Assembly (NCBI GenBank): GCA_025201345.1
Contig: JAIXMG010000004.1
Span: forward strand, 992,001-1,056,000
Reading direction: 5' to 3'
Length of the DNA: 64,000 nucleotides
DNA from: Thamnidium elegans
Taxonomy: Eukaryota > Mucoromycota > Mucoromycetes > Mucorales > Mucoraceae
A program made the position numbers and the translations under genes. Below are positions 21,745-33,150 of this stretch, one piece after another. Each line of letters begins with the position of its first letter. The stretch's first letter is position 1. The notes under the pieces were generated by a model. It ran no database searches. It was not told the DNA's origin and saw nothing but the letters and a program-made list of their open reading frames with translations.

Positions 21745-22644
21745 TTTGTAGAATCACAGGGAATGTTGGCAACCTTATGACCAACAACATATTTACTTGA
21801 GCATCCATCTATCTGACACTTTTTGGCACAATCATTCCGCTTACAAACTTTACAGATGTTTCTTCTTTTTTTTTATAAGTGATGCTGACACTGCAGAAGG
21901 CGAGCCATTTGGCGCTAAAATCCTTATAGTGGTAGTGACGAGATATATACCAACGAAACTATCTCCAGAAGTGATTTCGCCAATCTCTTCATCAAATACT
22001 TCGAATTCAACGCAGTTACATCACTAACATTACTGAAATTTTGGATATATTCGTCATAATTTTCAGTTCCCTCTTTAGCATCCTCGTTTTCAATAATAGC
22101 CTGATATAAAAATATTATCCTATTTTTATATGTTAGTACGTCTACTAACTATTTCAAGTTTTTCATTTCTATTGTTGCTTCTTCAGTAATATTTAATTTG
22201 GTAGAATCATCATTATCTACATTATTCTATGGTAGACACACCAATGTATGAGAATGTTGCATGTTAAATATATATATATATATATCATTGATCTACTTAC
22301 TGTTGCTACATTAGGATTATGTTACGGTACCACACAAAGAACTAGCGCCCTATAAGTAATAATAACTAGTATATACCAAATACAGTGATTTGTATGTATT
22401 GCCTCTTCAGAGTTGATAATATTAAAGGGGGAGACTTGTTGATTTCTTGCAGTGTACTAGAAGAAGTAGGTACGGATTGAACTAACGTCATTTTATCAAG
22501 TCGCTGTTGTTGTAAACTAGGTTGATCCATCAAACGCTTAGAGTCAGGTCTATTTGCGTGACGATTTCTCTTCGAGCCGACTTTAGGTCCTGGTTTCTTT
22601 TTAGAAATACCTTCATTTTTTTTAGAGATGTTGCTACCAAACAT
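21745..22644 (-). pseudogene. N-terminal half of MULE-OTU transposase, truncated copy
   Basis: On the minus strand an AT-hook-like first exon (MFGSNISKK...KKKPGPKVGSKRNRH, 22644-22366) is followed at ~22120-21900 by acidic coding fragments in two frames (ENYDEYIQNF, EVFDEEIGEIT). Then comes a cysteine-rich finger with the pattern CKVCKRNDC-AKKC-x5-C at ~21865-21800. The MULE core is missing. The first exon is identical to that of the right copy at 24005-24283, from which this copy is separated by a 718-bp spacer in opposite orientation. Confidence 0.6.
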
Positions 22645-22965
22645 ATTTAAAAAGAAATTAACAGTAAAGAGATAAAAATTAAAGAAGACAGTACACTAAG
22701 TTCTTTTGATACTTATAATAGAAACGTTATTTGTAGTCAAAGATAATTGTATTTGGTTAAAACAAATATTTAGTTTGATTTTTTTTTTTTTTTTGCTGGA
22801 GAGCAGCATTAAACTCAGTTTCCTTTTTTGGTCTACAGCTAAGCTTACAGCGGTTTCTGGCACTATTACTGACTAACTTACAGCGGTTCCGGCACTACCA
22901 TTGGCTAACTTACAGCGGTTAAGCATTATGATTGGCCAAACACCCCTTTCTACAAGCGTACCGCC

Positions 22966-23683
22966 TTGTAATATTTAGAAGAAGTGTTGTTGTTAAAGGT
23001 GTATGAAATGTCAAGAAGAATTTGTTTAAAGGAGTATAAGATTTCTAGGTGTCGTCGGTCTATTTTTGAAGTTGTTTTATTTTTTTATTATTTTATTTTA
23101 TTATTTTGAAGTCCGTGGTTTGAAATTTGAATGACGTGAAGAAAATTTGTGGTGTAAATATCTAAATCCAAGAACCGGAAGTTCGGTAATAAGATCAAGT
23201 AATCAAGTATGGATTTACTAGGAAGAAGACCTTGATTTTGCTAATCTTATCGTATGATATTATTGTCGGGATTTACTATACTATTATAATTTATTTCAGT
23301 TACTATTCTTAATTTTTTTATTGGCATATTGGTAATTTATCGGGTGACATTTTTATTTCTGACAGTTCTAATCTATAATTTTTGACAGCTATATAAGTCT
23401 ATGATTTAAGCTGATTAATAAAGGATATCTTTCTTCTAGTTTATATTTTTTTATACTCTATTTTTATAAGATACTCAACTTCCTTGGCAGATTTCCTTGG
23501 CTTACTAGTGCAATTCTCTTTCTCTTGTCTGTTTTATTTTTGTGCTTAAGTCTTTACAGTCTCCTTTTGTCACAATCTTATTACATTTGTTTTATCTCCC
23601 CTATTCTATACAAGGTAAACATAAAGACAAGCAGATTCATATCACGAACGTTACGTTCGTATTTTTATTTTATGTTTTACTTG
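22966..23683. other. spacer between the inverted arms
   Basis: 718 bp of AT-rich DNA. It has a tatataag box near 23391 followed by attaataaagg near 23413, an arrangement seen in LTRs, but no ends with target duplications were found. A short block at its right edge resembles the flank of tRNA-His. Confidence 0.35.
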
Positions 23684-24004
23684 GGCGGTACGCTTGTAGA
23701 AAGGGGTGTTTGGCCAATCATAATGCTTAACCGCTGTAAGTTAGCCAATGGTAGTGCCGGAACCGCTGTAAGTTAGTCAGTAATAGTGCCAGAAACCGCT
23801 GTAAGCTTAGCTGTAGACCAAAAAAGGAAACTGAGTTTAATGCTGCTCTCCAGCAAAAAAAAAAAAAAAATCAAACTAAATATTTGTTTTAACCAAATAC
23901 AATTATCTTTGACTACAAATAACGTTTCTATTATAAGTATCAAAAGAACTTAGTGTACTGTCTTCTTTAATTTTTATCTCTTTACTGTTAATTTCTTTTT
24001 AAAT

Positions 24005-24283
24005 ATGTTTGGTAGCAACATCTCTAAAAAAAATGAAGGTATTTCTAAAAAGAAACCAGGACCTAAAGTCGGCTCGAAGAGAAATCGTCACGCAAATAGA
24101 CCTGACTCTAAGCGTTTGATGGATCAACCTAGTTTACAACAACAGCGACTTGATAAAATGACGTTAGTTCAATCCGTACCTACTTCTTCTAGTACACTGC
24201 AAGAAATCAACAAGTCTCCCCCTTTAATATTATCAACTCTGAAGAGGCAATACATACAAATCACTGTATTTGGTATATACTAA
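24005..24283 (+). CDS. first exon of MULE-OTU transposase, copy B
   Basis: Starts MFGSNISKKNEG and contains the AT-hook-like KKKPGPKVGSKRNR, then a Gln/Ser-rich segment. It is identical over 92 codons to the minus-strand copy at 22644-22366. Homology between the copies stops at 24298, where an LTR-like sequence begins, so this exon is cut off from the MULE core downstream. Confidence 0.55.
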   Translation: MFGSNISKKNEGISKKKPGPKVGSKRNRHANRPDSKRLMDQPSLQQQRLDKMTLVQSVPTSSSTLQEINKSPPLILSTLKRQYIQITVFGIY

Positions 24284-24298
24284 TTGTTATTACTTATA

Positions 24299-24706
24299 TG
24301 TGATGTAATCAAGCATATACAAATATATATTCTCATATATATTTACACATACATGATTATCTCACACGTCTTTATCCCTTTATGACTAATTCATATTTAT
24401 TTTAACTAAGCCTTACCGACATCGTCCAGTAATAACTGTTGTCTGAGTAATGATTAGAGGATTGACCATAATTATATATCTTGACCGAAGACTAGGTTAG
24501 ATAAGCACGGCTCGTAATTATATAAGGAAACTGTGGCACTTATTGTGATACAGCACACTACCAGAATTGTACTTAAACTCAGATATAAAAAAGCTATATA
24601 AACAGACACCTTTTTTATTTAATAAAACGATAATTCCTATTTTGCGACTGATTACTTTTTAGTATCTTTTTGTTTTTATTTTTATTTTTGAATCTTCACT
24701 ATTTCA
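24299..24706 (+). mobile_element. LTR-like insertion (weak)
   Basis: Begins TGTGATGTA exactly where the inverted-repeat homology ends. It has a tatataaac box (~24594), an aataaaac signal (~24620) and ends near a TTTCA before the MULE finger resumes. TG..CA ends and a TATA/AATAAA pair suggest a solo LTR, but I could not find a target duplication. Confidence 0.3.
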
Positions 24707-24717
24707 TAGCTCGGATT

Positions 24718-27279
24718 CCACAAACAGTACCACAATCATGAGATTAATGAAGAAAATATTCTTTCTAGTCGTACTGGAAGAATTCATTTATTAAAGAATA
24801 ACGATTTGGATAAGCTTAGACACGGTGTCGAGCAGAAACTTCCAGCAAAACTTGTTCAAAAAACCTTGAGCGTCGAAAGTAATTTAAATAAGTTAGCCGT
24901 TCATGACATTAACAACATGAAGTATCTTACAACAGACAGAGTGGATATTAATTCCAGCGATGGAGCAACTCACCTCCTTCACCACATCGAAAGTCACGGC
25001 TATATAACTAAATATAGACGTAATCTTGTATCTGGGTATCTTGATAGGCTTTTTCTCACTAGCACTTCCCTCTTAGACGGAGCTAAGAGATTTCCCGAAG
25101 TTGTTCTCATCGATGCTACATACAATACTAACAACTTAAAAGTATCATTTATTTGTGCATTTGGTGTTAGAAATCTCGGAAAAGAAACACTGAAAACGTT
25201 CCCTATTGCTTTTGCTTGGGTAGTAAATGAGAAAGAAGAGATGTATGAGTGGTTCCTGAATGTTCTAAGAAAAGTTCACGGTAAATACAATAGTGATACT
25301 ATCTTTGTTACTGACAAATGTCTCGCATTAATGAATCAGTTGGACAAACAATTCCCTGATAATAAGAAGCTTCTATGTACCTGGCATATGATCCAAAATA
25401 TAAGTAAACAAGCAACACTCGACGTGTTTAAAACCTCTGCTATCACAAAATATCTTAAAGACAACATTTTTTGCTTTGATGAATTGCTCTTCCTTGGAAT
25501 ACTACGAAAAGTTGGAAAAGAAGATAGAATCAATTCTTTCCGAATCGTCAAATTTTGTAGATATTAAGAAGCAAGCTCAGTGCTATAATGATGAGTGGGA
25601 AAAGTATGCTGATAGATGGGTCGGTTATTTTACTTCAAGGTTTAAGCATTTCGGCTGTGCAACAACCCAAAGGGCGGAAAGCGGCCATTCTATGATGAAA
25701 AAAGGGATGTCTTATCTTCAACCTTTGGATTTATCCTTTAACAAGATTCACGATAATTTACGAAGTTTCGAGAGGAAATATAACGATATCCAAAGAAAAG
25801 AAAAAAATGAGGTAGCCATTTTGGTGAACAGTGAACCTCGTTTACGACATTTGATTGGAAACGTTTCTCATTGTGCTTTGATTAGATTTCGATTCGAACT
25901 TTTGGAGAGTATCAGTGAAATTAAAGACGTTTGTGAATCTAATTCTCGTGTTTGTTTTAGTCTTCCGTGCTGTCATAACATCTCCGGGAAGAGAGAAATT
26001 CTATTAGAAGATATTCCTTCGAGATGGTGGCTGAAAATCCCCGAATCAAATTGCCTAGAAAATTAATCTAATTATAACCAACCTACTGGTGATAGCACCA
26101 ATGCTTATGCCGTTGTAGAAGAACCATGGATGCAATATGTTGTACACCTTGAGAAGATATTTCGCTAGTATAATCAAGACCACCAAAGGACTAGTCAATT
26201 GACGAGTGCGTAAGATGATGTCTTCGACACAGTCGAATCAAAAATTTCGATTTAGATAAAAATCTATTACGTCTCCCTGTATCTGAGGATATAAAATCTC
26301 CTGGTAGACCTAAAAAATCAATTAGGTTAAGCTCGTTTAAAAAAGATTATGTCAAAAAAGCTGCATTTAGGCGCCATCGTCTTATTTATGGTAAGCGTAT
26401 TGCTACTCAAATGGTGTCTAAAAACAAAAAAGAAGCAGTTTTAAAAAATGATGACCAAGAAGTTGATTTTTATGATGAAGAAGTTGAGAATATTGTTGAA
26501 GAAGTTTTGGGTTCAGTGAAAAATCCTAGCATTGGCATACAAAAATCTCTTTATATCAGTAGAAAGAGAAAACATGCATATGAAGCAGTTACCTCATCTT
26601 CAAGAAACAAAAAAAAGAGCGAGCACTGATAACAGTGTTAGTCTTCAAAAAAATTTCAGCAAACTACATAGCTCAATTGACCGCAACAACGTAAATTCTG
26701 TCTATGATCCTGTCGGAGATGGATATTGTGGTTATAGAGCTATATCCTATTTGCGCTATGGTGATGAAAATAGATATAAAGACGTCAAGAAAGACATGCT
26801 TGTAGCTTTAAATGCTAACAAAGATGCGTATTCAAGATTCTTCGATTTCGACACTGTCAATTTAGAAAAAGACATTTAGGCTGGCTTAGATGCAAAATGT
26901 AGTACATTGCCTGTCTGGTTTAAGACGCTGATGCTTACGATTTACCTGTATGTATTTACAACGAACCTCCCTTCACATCATTTGCCGACGAACCATTTAC
27001 TTACTTACCACTAAAAGCTCCGGCAAAACTTAAGTGAAAGTACAGCCTTTTATTCTTCAGAATTTATTGAATGTACATTGACTCGCTGTTAAATTAGGTC
27101 ATTTACAATTTAAGTATCCTCCCATCTAAAGACTGTATTTTAGTGTTGACAAAACCTATTCTTTTCTTTTTAAAGTAACTTGGAATATTTTTGGTCAGTT
27201 TCCAAAATATAAAGAAAACGTACCAATTGATCCAAAAAATATAGATTATGTTAACATTCTCTCTTCAGATGAAGAATAA
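24718..27279 (+). pseudogene. MULE transposase with SWIM finger and OTU-like protease domain, decayed copy B
   Basis: It starts inside a FAR1-type finger (YHNHEINEEN) and continues through the 253-codon frame 24806-25567. This holds VVLIDATYNTN (Asp1), IFVTDKCLAL (Asp2) and LCTWHMIQN, with a frameshift near 25475. The second frame, 25476-26066, holds NDEWEKYADRW (candidate Glu), CATTQRAESGH and the SWIM remnant LPCCHNI. Several stops follow, then SPGRPKKS and the OTU start DPVGDGYCGYRAISYLRYG. The end decays further: the catalytic His codon at ~27105 is followed by TGA where Trp is expected, and the protein ends SSDEE-stop at 27279. It is collinear with copy A. Confidence 0.75.
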
Positions 27280-27404
27280 CTTACTATTTATATATAAAAT
27301 AAACTTTTTATTAAAATCATTCATAAACTTTGATCAATTACTGTTTGATTTTTTTTTTTAGTTTCTTTTATAGACAGTGGCGGTGTGACAGATCTGGCCG
27401 TGGT

Positions 27405-27480
27405 GTGACAAACTCTTACGGACCATGGGGTACCCGATCCTTACTATCCCTATGGGCGTCCACCGTGGCCCCTAAGAAAG
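27405..27480 (+). repeat. terminal sequence of the MULE-OTU element, copy B
   Basis: A GC-rich block (cggaccatgggg, cccgatcc, cgtggcccctaagaaag) homologous to the reverse complement of 9700-9835, in the same position relative to the transposase end. Probably the right end of the element. Confidence 0.5.
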
Positions 27481-28729
27481 ACGTATATTTTACCTTTTTT
27501 CTTGGATGTGCCTTTACCTTTCACCTTCATTTAAAATGGTTATAGAGCTAATAGAAGGTAAATGTCTTCTATAAAGTAATTTATTATCAATAAAACGCAG
27601 AAGAAAGAGACGCGTGTAAAATACGAAGAATAAATTCAGGAGGTTGTCTGTAGAGAGGTGGTGTGTATTAAAGACGAAAAAGAGGGACAGAAAGTTGTCG
27701 ATATATTTTTTTTATATCATCCTGGGCTGAAAGATGAACCACCACCCACAATGCATCAGTTTTTTTTTACAAACAGTCAGGTGTACATTTTACGATAAGA
27801 ATTGGAGAAGGGATATATTTACTAAGTATTGTTCCCTAGAAAGTATAAATTTGACAGTTACGCCTCGGTAGTTAACTTTTATTTGTAACTGAAATAACAT
27901 CAAAGTCAAACATTCATAAATATATATCATTCAAGTTAAGTAGTCTTATCTATCTTTCTTTAAAAAGCGAAGAAGTACTTGTTGCTTTGCATCTTGTATT
28001 TCTCTATAAGTTTTATTTGTATTCGAAATAATAAAAATAAAAAATACTGATATAAAATATATTCTTTCTAGTTTTTAAAAGCATAGATGGGGATGTATAT
28101 CACAATTAAGTTAGGTGTGGATATAATAGAAATGTTCTTTATACCCAATTTCTTATAAGTAACCTTTCTTTTATCTGATTTAGTCTACACATTGGGCTAC
28201 TCAACGTAGAAGAAGATGCGAGATAATAACGTGGTAAAGTACACAACTACATATAATACTCCGCGTTATATCTAACTATACCTCACTTATAGACGTATTA
28301 TTATTGCTCGTTAAAAAATGAACCTGCCCGCTGGTAGCTTTATTTCCTTAAATTATGCTGAGCCATAAGTGAAACTTCCTGAGGTATTCCTATAATTTTT
28401 TATTATCATTTCTATTTGTTTGCTTTTTCATATTCCAGTTCTCGCGAGTGTTAGTCCTAATTTAGGCAATCTTATCACAATTTTCCTCAAAACAACCATT
28501 GCGAACAATTAATTAAAAAAAAAACTTTAAACTAACAACCCTCCCCCTTTTTTTTTAAGAATGACCCAACTTTGTATAGTAAAAATTCACGTTAAATATA
28601 CTATTGGTAGGGACATTTTTTATACGTTTGTTAATGACCGACTTGATTACAAAAAAAAAAAAAGATTAATACAATACGTAATTTTAGTTTGTGGGTATGC
28701 GTGTAGCGTATTTGAATGTTACATCTCAA

Positions 28730-28764
<35 letters not shown>

Positions 28765-29506
28765 CTATCTTGAAACATGTATAATACAGTAGCCTGTCAA
28801 AAGCGTAAACAAAAAAAAAAAGGGATCTTCATGGTACAAATAAGCTTTAACAAAAATAAATGAGATAAAAAAATAATCCAGTTGAATAAAAACCTCATAT
28901 GAAAATATTCCATACAGCGTATCACTCCAACCAGCAATGGAGGGGGGGAGGGGTTTATTAGGTAAACCAAATAATAATTATAAAATGCTCTTCTAGATAA
29001 CATTTCTCGTAAACATCCGATCGAAAAACCAACAGCTTTTTTCTCGCTCTCAACGGAGAAATATGATATCCTATTACTGCTAAATAAACTCCGAATTATG
29101 AATTTGACTCAGTAAATGTTTGGTAAAAAGCGGACAGCAATAAAATCAACTTGGGGGTGCTCTAATAACAAAAGAATGCCTACTGTATTATAGGTTAGGG
29201 TTGCCCATAAACAGTTAAAGAGAAGGAAGTGATACAAAAAAAAAAATACTAAAGGAAAATTCTTAGTTCTAAAGTTAAAAATTATCCTACTTTTTTTTTT
29301 TTTCCAAAAAAAAAAAAGCTATTAAATTCTACCCTAGTTTAAAATCAAACCTTTATGATAACAAATAACACAAAAATAATGCTATAAATATGACAAGAAT
29401 TTATGTTCAATTCCAATTTTTTTCTATATACATCTTCATTATCTCAAACATCTCTCTTTTACATCTTCATACTTTTTAACTTTTTATACATTATAAAAAA
29501 AAAAAA
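27481..29506. other. intergenic with small transposon remnants
   Basis: Two partial copies of a motif (ttttatttgt..cgaaataa / ttttatttgtaactgaaataacat) at ~27875-27960 and ~28005-28060 resemble 13800-13860, the 5' flank of Fanzor relic C, so these may be Fanzor flank remnants. The rest is AT-rich with homopolymer runs and a G-rich tract near 28940. The last ~100 bases are the promoter of the secreted-protein gene. Confidence 0.35.
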
Positions 29507-30109
29507 ATGCGTTTTACTCTTTCTTTGATCTCTATTGCCCTTTTGGCTACTGCTGTTACAGCCGCACCTGCTTCTGCTTCTGCTTCTGCTTCTGCCTCTC
29601 AATCGCTCTCACTCCAAGCTGCTCCTACCGCTCTTGAATTGGAAGGGTCTCCCCTTGATCTTGAGGAATTCACCAACAACTTGCAAAAACGTTATGGCGA
29701 TGATGATGATGAGGATGATGAGGATGATGATAAGCACGATGATAAGCACGATGATAAGCACGATGACGATGATGACGATGATGAAGATGACCATAAGCAC
29801 GATCACGATGATGATGATGATGATGATGAGGATGAGGATGAGGATGATCATGATCATAAGCACTACGGTGGTGGCGGTAAGAAATGGGGAGGTGGCGGTG
29901 GCGGTGGCGGTGGAAAGAAGAACTGGTACATCTACCAAACTGTTACTGCTACTGCTACTCCCAGTACTGAAAATCCTCCCATCACTTCCACCGTTAACCA
30001 ACCTGATTCAACCACTACCTCTTTCACCACCACAACTACTGGTACCACTGTTGTCAGAGTCGTCAGCGGAACTGGTCTTCTTTCTTTACCTTTCTTGACT
30101 ATTGCCTAA
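29507..30109 (+). CDS. secreted Asp/His- and Gly-rich low-complexity protein
   Basis: A single exon of 200 codons. Residues 1-20 are a signal peptide (MRFTLSLISIALLATAVTA-AP). A Ser/Ala repeat follows, then a Kex2-type site LQKR. After it comes a strongly acidic stretch of about 60 residues built of Asp, Glu, His and Lys, including three DDKH units in tandem and several DHDH/HKHD groups. Next are a Gly-rich stretch (GGGGKKWGGGGGGGGG), an aromatic YIYQTVTATAT segment and a Thr/Ser-rich stretch. The C-terminus is hydrophobic (LLSLPFLTIA), possibly a GPI-attachment signal. The design suggests a wall or surface protein. Alternating His and acidic residues could bind divalent metal ions, but this is inference. 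The trinucleotide-rich DNA means repeat numbers may vary between strains. Confidence 0.7.
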   Translation: MRFTLSLISIALLATAVTAAPASASASASASQSLSLQAAPTALELEGSPLDLEEFTNNLQKRYGDDDDEDDEDDDKHDDKHDDKHDDDDDDDEDDHKHDHDDDDDDDEDEDEDDHDHKHYGGGGKKWGGGGGGGGGKKNWYIYQTVTATATPSTENPPITSTVNQPDSTTTSFTTTTTGTTVVRVVSGTGLLSLPFLTIA

Positions 30110-30289
30110 AAAAAAAAAAAGCTTTTTTCTTTTACCATTCACTTAGACTATTAGATTTTTTATTATTACTTTACTACTTATTAAAAAAACCAGTTTCATA
30201 CACTAAAATATACTATGTTTTGATTTAATTTTTTTTATTTCAAAAAGTATTTGACCCAAAAAAAAAAAAACGATGCAGATAATTATTTT

Positions 30290-31773
30290 TTAAAATACGT
30301 AAGGAATAAAAATATACGGTACTCTTTCACAATACTTTTCCCAATCACTTCCATATTTCTTAGCGCACCTTTCCATATCTCTCGATACACGATGCACTAA
30401 CACACACAAAAAGAAACAAAAATAAAAGTAGGGCAAAAAAGAACCAGATCCAGTAATTAAACCCCAAGAGATAGCCATCGTTAAATCTGCGGTATAGTGA
30501 GGCTTTCTACAAATACCCCACCACCCTGACGTCAATAATAAATTACCGTGCTCAGTTCTAATATAGGTTGGGTTGCGAATATGACCCCAAGGCAATTGAG
30601 GAAATGCGTTACGAGCAATAAAAGATCCGTTTTGTTCCATACGAAATCGGTTCTTCTGTGAATTACCTGTATCAAAGACATAATATGCCAACAACAATAT
30701 AGAGAATAGTGAAGCAATGTAGAATATATTATGAGTGATAGCACGTCCAGTAGTCAACTGATATTTCATTAAATAAATAGAAGAATAACAGTAAGTAAAT
30801 GGTACACCTGCCATATTCCAAAAGATCAACATAAACCCATCTTTTTCATAAAAGATATCCCACGAAGTCGGTATGCACTCTTCACCCTTTTGGCAAGCAT
30901 TAACATACAAGAAATGAGCCAATACCATAAACACAGCTGGTGCAGTGACTGTACCATAGGTCTCATACTGTTTTAACAGACAAGACAATGAAAGATAAAA
31001 CAAGACAGGCCAAGGCAATCTAATTTCAGCCCACATTTTAAGATCGACTGGTCCAATTCTGGGGTTTAAACAAGATCCCATAAAATAATCGTACACAAAA
31101 TTACCAGACATACGATGTGTTTGATGATTCAAGATACCCGATACATAGACTAAAGTAGACATGGTGAAACCCCAGATAATAGCCACAGTCATTAGTTCTC
31201 CAAAATGGTCCACGATATGCGTTAATCGAAACAGACCACTGACGTGACATACAAACGAAACAAATAATGTCAAGTACCATGAAGACAGACCATTACATAA
31301 ATATTTAAGCTAAAAGTAAATAAATTAATAAACTATACAAAATTTCCTTTATATATATATACAAAATTCACCCTTTCACCATTTAATGAAGGAATAGGTA
31401 AACCTTCTACAACCGGTCCAGGCATACAATAAGCCAACACAAATGAAAATACAACGTAACCCATATATACTTGCGTAGCCCATAACGAAGGATAAGCACC
31501 TACTTTAATTTTATTCCAAATTTCATTGACAATCCAAGGCTTTACTTGCAAAAGACTGGTAGGATAGATTAATCTACCTTGATGGTATTCAAGAGAAATC
31601 CAAAAATAATACATTAAACAAGGAAACCCAATCATCATAGCACATACACCAACAGGACCACCAAACTCATAATGTACTTCATTATCTATTTTGACATCAA
31701 GTTTTGTTACCTTTTGTTTAAATAGAGGAACACCATTTTTATTTCTTTCTTGTAGTAATGGTTCTTTTGACAT
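30290..31773 (-). CDS. ERG4: delta(24(24(1)))-sterol reductase, C-24(28) sterol reductase
   Basis: Two exons, 31773-31363 and 31309-30290, give 476 residues, the usual Erg4 length. The protein is polytopic (about eight membrane segments). Diagnostic stretches are PSLNGERVNFLKYLCNG, GSCLNPRIGPVDLKMWAEIR, GEECIPTSWDIFYEKDGFML, IFWNMAGVPFTYCY and the C-terminal GWWGICRKPHYTADL...YGSDWEKYCERV..FIPYVF, which carries the NADPH-binding region of the ERG4/ERG24 family. The EECIPT..WDI..EK..FML block favours ERG4 over the C-14 reductase ERG24. It catalyses the last step of ergosterol synthesis in the endoplasmic reticulum. Confidence 0.9.
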
Positions 31774-31936
31774 GTTTTAGAATAAAAAAGCAATAAGACA
31801 CAAGTTTTACTGTCCACTTTTTATACACGAAAAAAATGACTCATGTGATGATGATAAGGTGCCTTTTTTTTTGTGATATTAAAACATGTTGTTGTATGCA
31901 TTATGAGTAAAAGTTTACATTGTGTCGTTAAAAAAG

Positions 31937-32878
31937 TTATTTATTATTAAACAGGTAATCAAAAAAAGAGTTTTGAGGCATGATCCAGTCTGCCGCATCT
32001 AAATAATTGATCTCTTTTGAGCCTTTTGTGATATAATCCATGTATGCAGGATGAAAAATAAATGTTGAACGTATATTTTGATCATTTGTTTCGCCTATAT
32101 AAATAATTACAAAACGCATGAATAATAATGATAATAATAATAAATTGTTGCAATGCATACTTTTTTTTTTATACTTACTAAAAGATTCCAATCCGTAATA
32201 CTGACTTAAAGTATGTACAACATAACGTTCAAATTGATTATTTGATGCAATTTGTAAATATACATTATCTAATTGTTCTAAATCGTCTAACCAAGTATCA
32301 ATAAACTCCATCAACATCGATTCAAACTTGGTTACTAAACCTTGTGAGATGTGTGTTTTTTTTAAGTCACGTCTAATATGTCTATTTAAAATAGTAGGTA
32401 CAATATGTTGAGGTCTTGACTTTATCATCGTATCTTGTTCTAAAATCCGAGTATTACAGTGTTTATAAATATAACCAGGTGGACGAAGGTCTTCAGCATA
32501 CAAAACTGCTTGTGGATGATCTGAGAAGTTGTCTCCAAAATAATTATCTTAATATATATATATATATAAATTTTTACTTTATGCTTACTATTCACCCATC
32601 GCTTACGACGACGACTAATTTCACTTCCTACATTAGGTCTTTTTGACTTTACAGAAGGTGGCGCTGCCTTCTTTTCTTTTTTAATTAGTCCTGGCTCTGG
32701 TTTAACGCCCAATAATTGAGCTCGCTGCTTTTGAATGGCTTCCCAATGAGCAGTTGAATGAACAAAAATTACTGTGGATTGTGGGCTGTTCATTAAGAGA
32801 AAAAAAGATGAGGTATTTCCCCCATGAACAAAAAAACATAAAAAAAAATTACCAGTCTGATGATGGCTGGACCGCCAT
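31937..32878 (-). CDS. R3H domain-containing protein (R3HDM4-like)
   Basis: Four exons, 32878-32853, 32785-32589, 32520-32179 and 32094-31937, give 240 residues. All phases agree. The N-terminal half has SRRRKRWVNNHPQ, which I associate with the R3H-associated domain. The C-terminal half contains LASNNQFERY-type helix (QIASNNQFERYVVHTLSQYY) and a strand RSTFIFHP, matching an R3H nucleic-acid-binding domain. It ends with an acidic DAADWIMPQ segment. The start ATG at 32878 is required to keep the frame through the first intron; a CTG in another frame would hit a stop. Likely an RNA- or single-strand DNA-binding protein. Function is otherwise unknown. Confidence 0.65.
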
Positions 32879-33150
32879 GAATTAATACCAGCCAATCGTT
32901 CCTCTCGCGGAAACCAATTTAAGCCTAAAAATGTTCTTATTGGGCATAAAAAGCTCTTTCGGCTGTTGTAATTTAAGGTAAGTCAACAAGGAAAGGGGTA
33001 CATGGGAATATACAATTATTTTAAGTTTTTTAAACCGAGTATTAGGATTCCAAAGGGTTTATTTTATCATGGATAATCCACTTAATCGAATACATACGTT
33101 AAAGAAAAGCAGAAATAGAGGATACAAGTGGGTCTATTTTTCGCTCATAT

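Larger units (their letters stand above)
22351..24298. repeat. 615-bp inverted repeat (arms 22351-22965 and 23684-24298) around a 718-bp spacer
   Basis: The two arms are reverse complements with equal length. Corresponding landmarks match to the base (22844 pairs with 23805, and the two MFGSN start codons also pair), so no net insertion or deletion separates them. Each arm holds the MULE 5' region: three ~33-bp tandem units starting cttacagcggtt, a ttggccaa palindrome, a T or A run, and the first coding exon. Such long terminal repeats are usual for Mutator-like elements. Confidence 0.85.

Noticed and set aside
29535..30098. 187-codon +2 frame and a 130-codon antisense frame over the secreted-protein gene
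   Set aside because: Poly-Met/Ile/Leu translations of the same trinucleotide repeats; only the frame with a signal peptide and Kex2 site makes sense.
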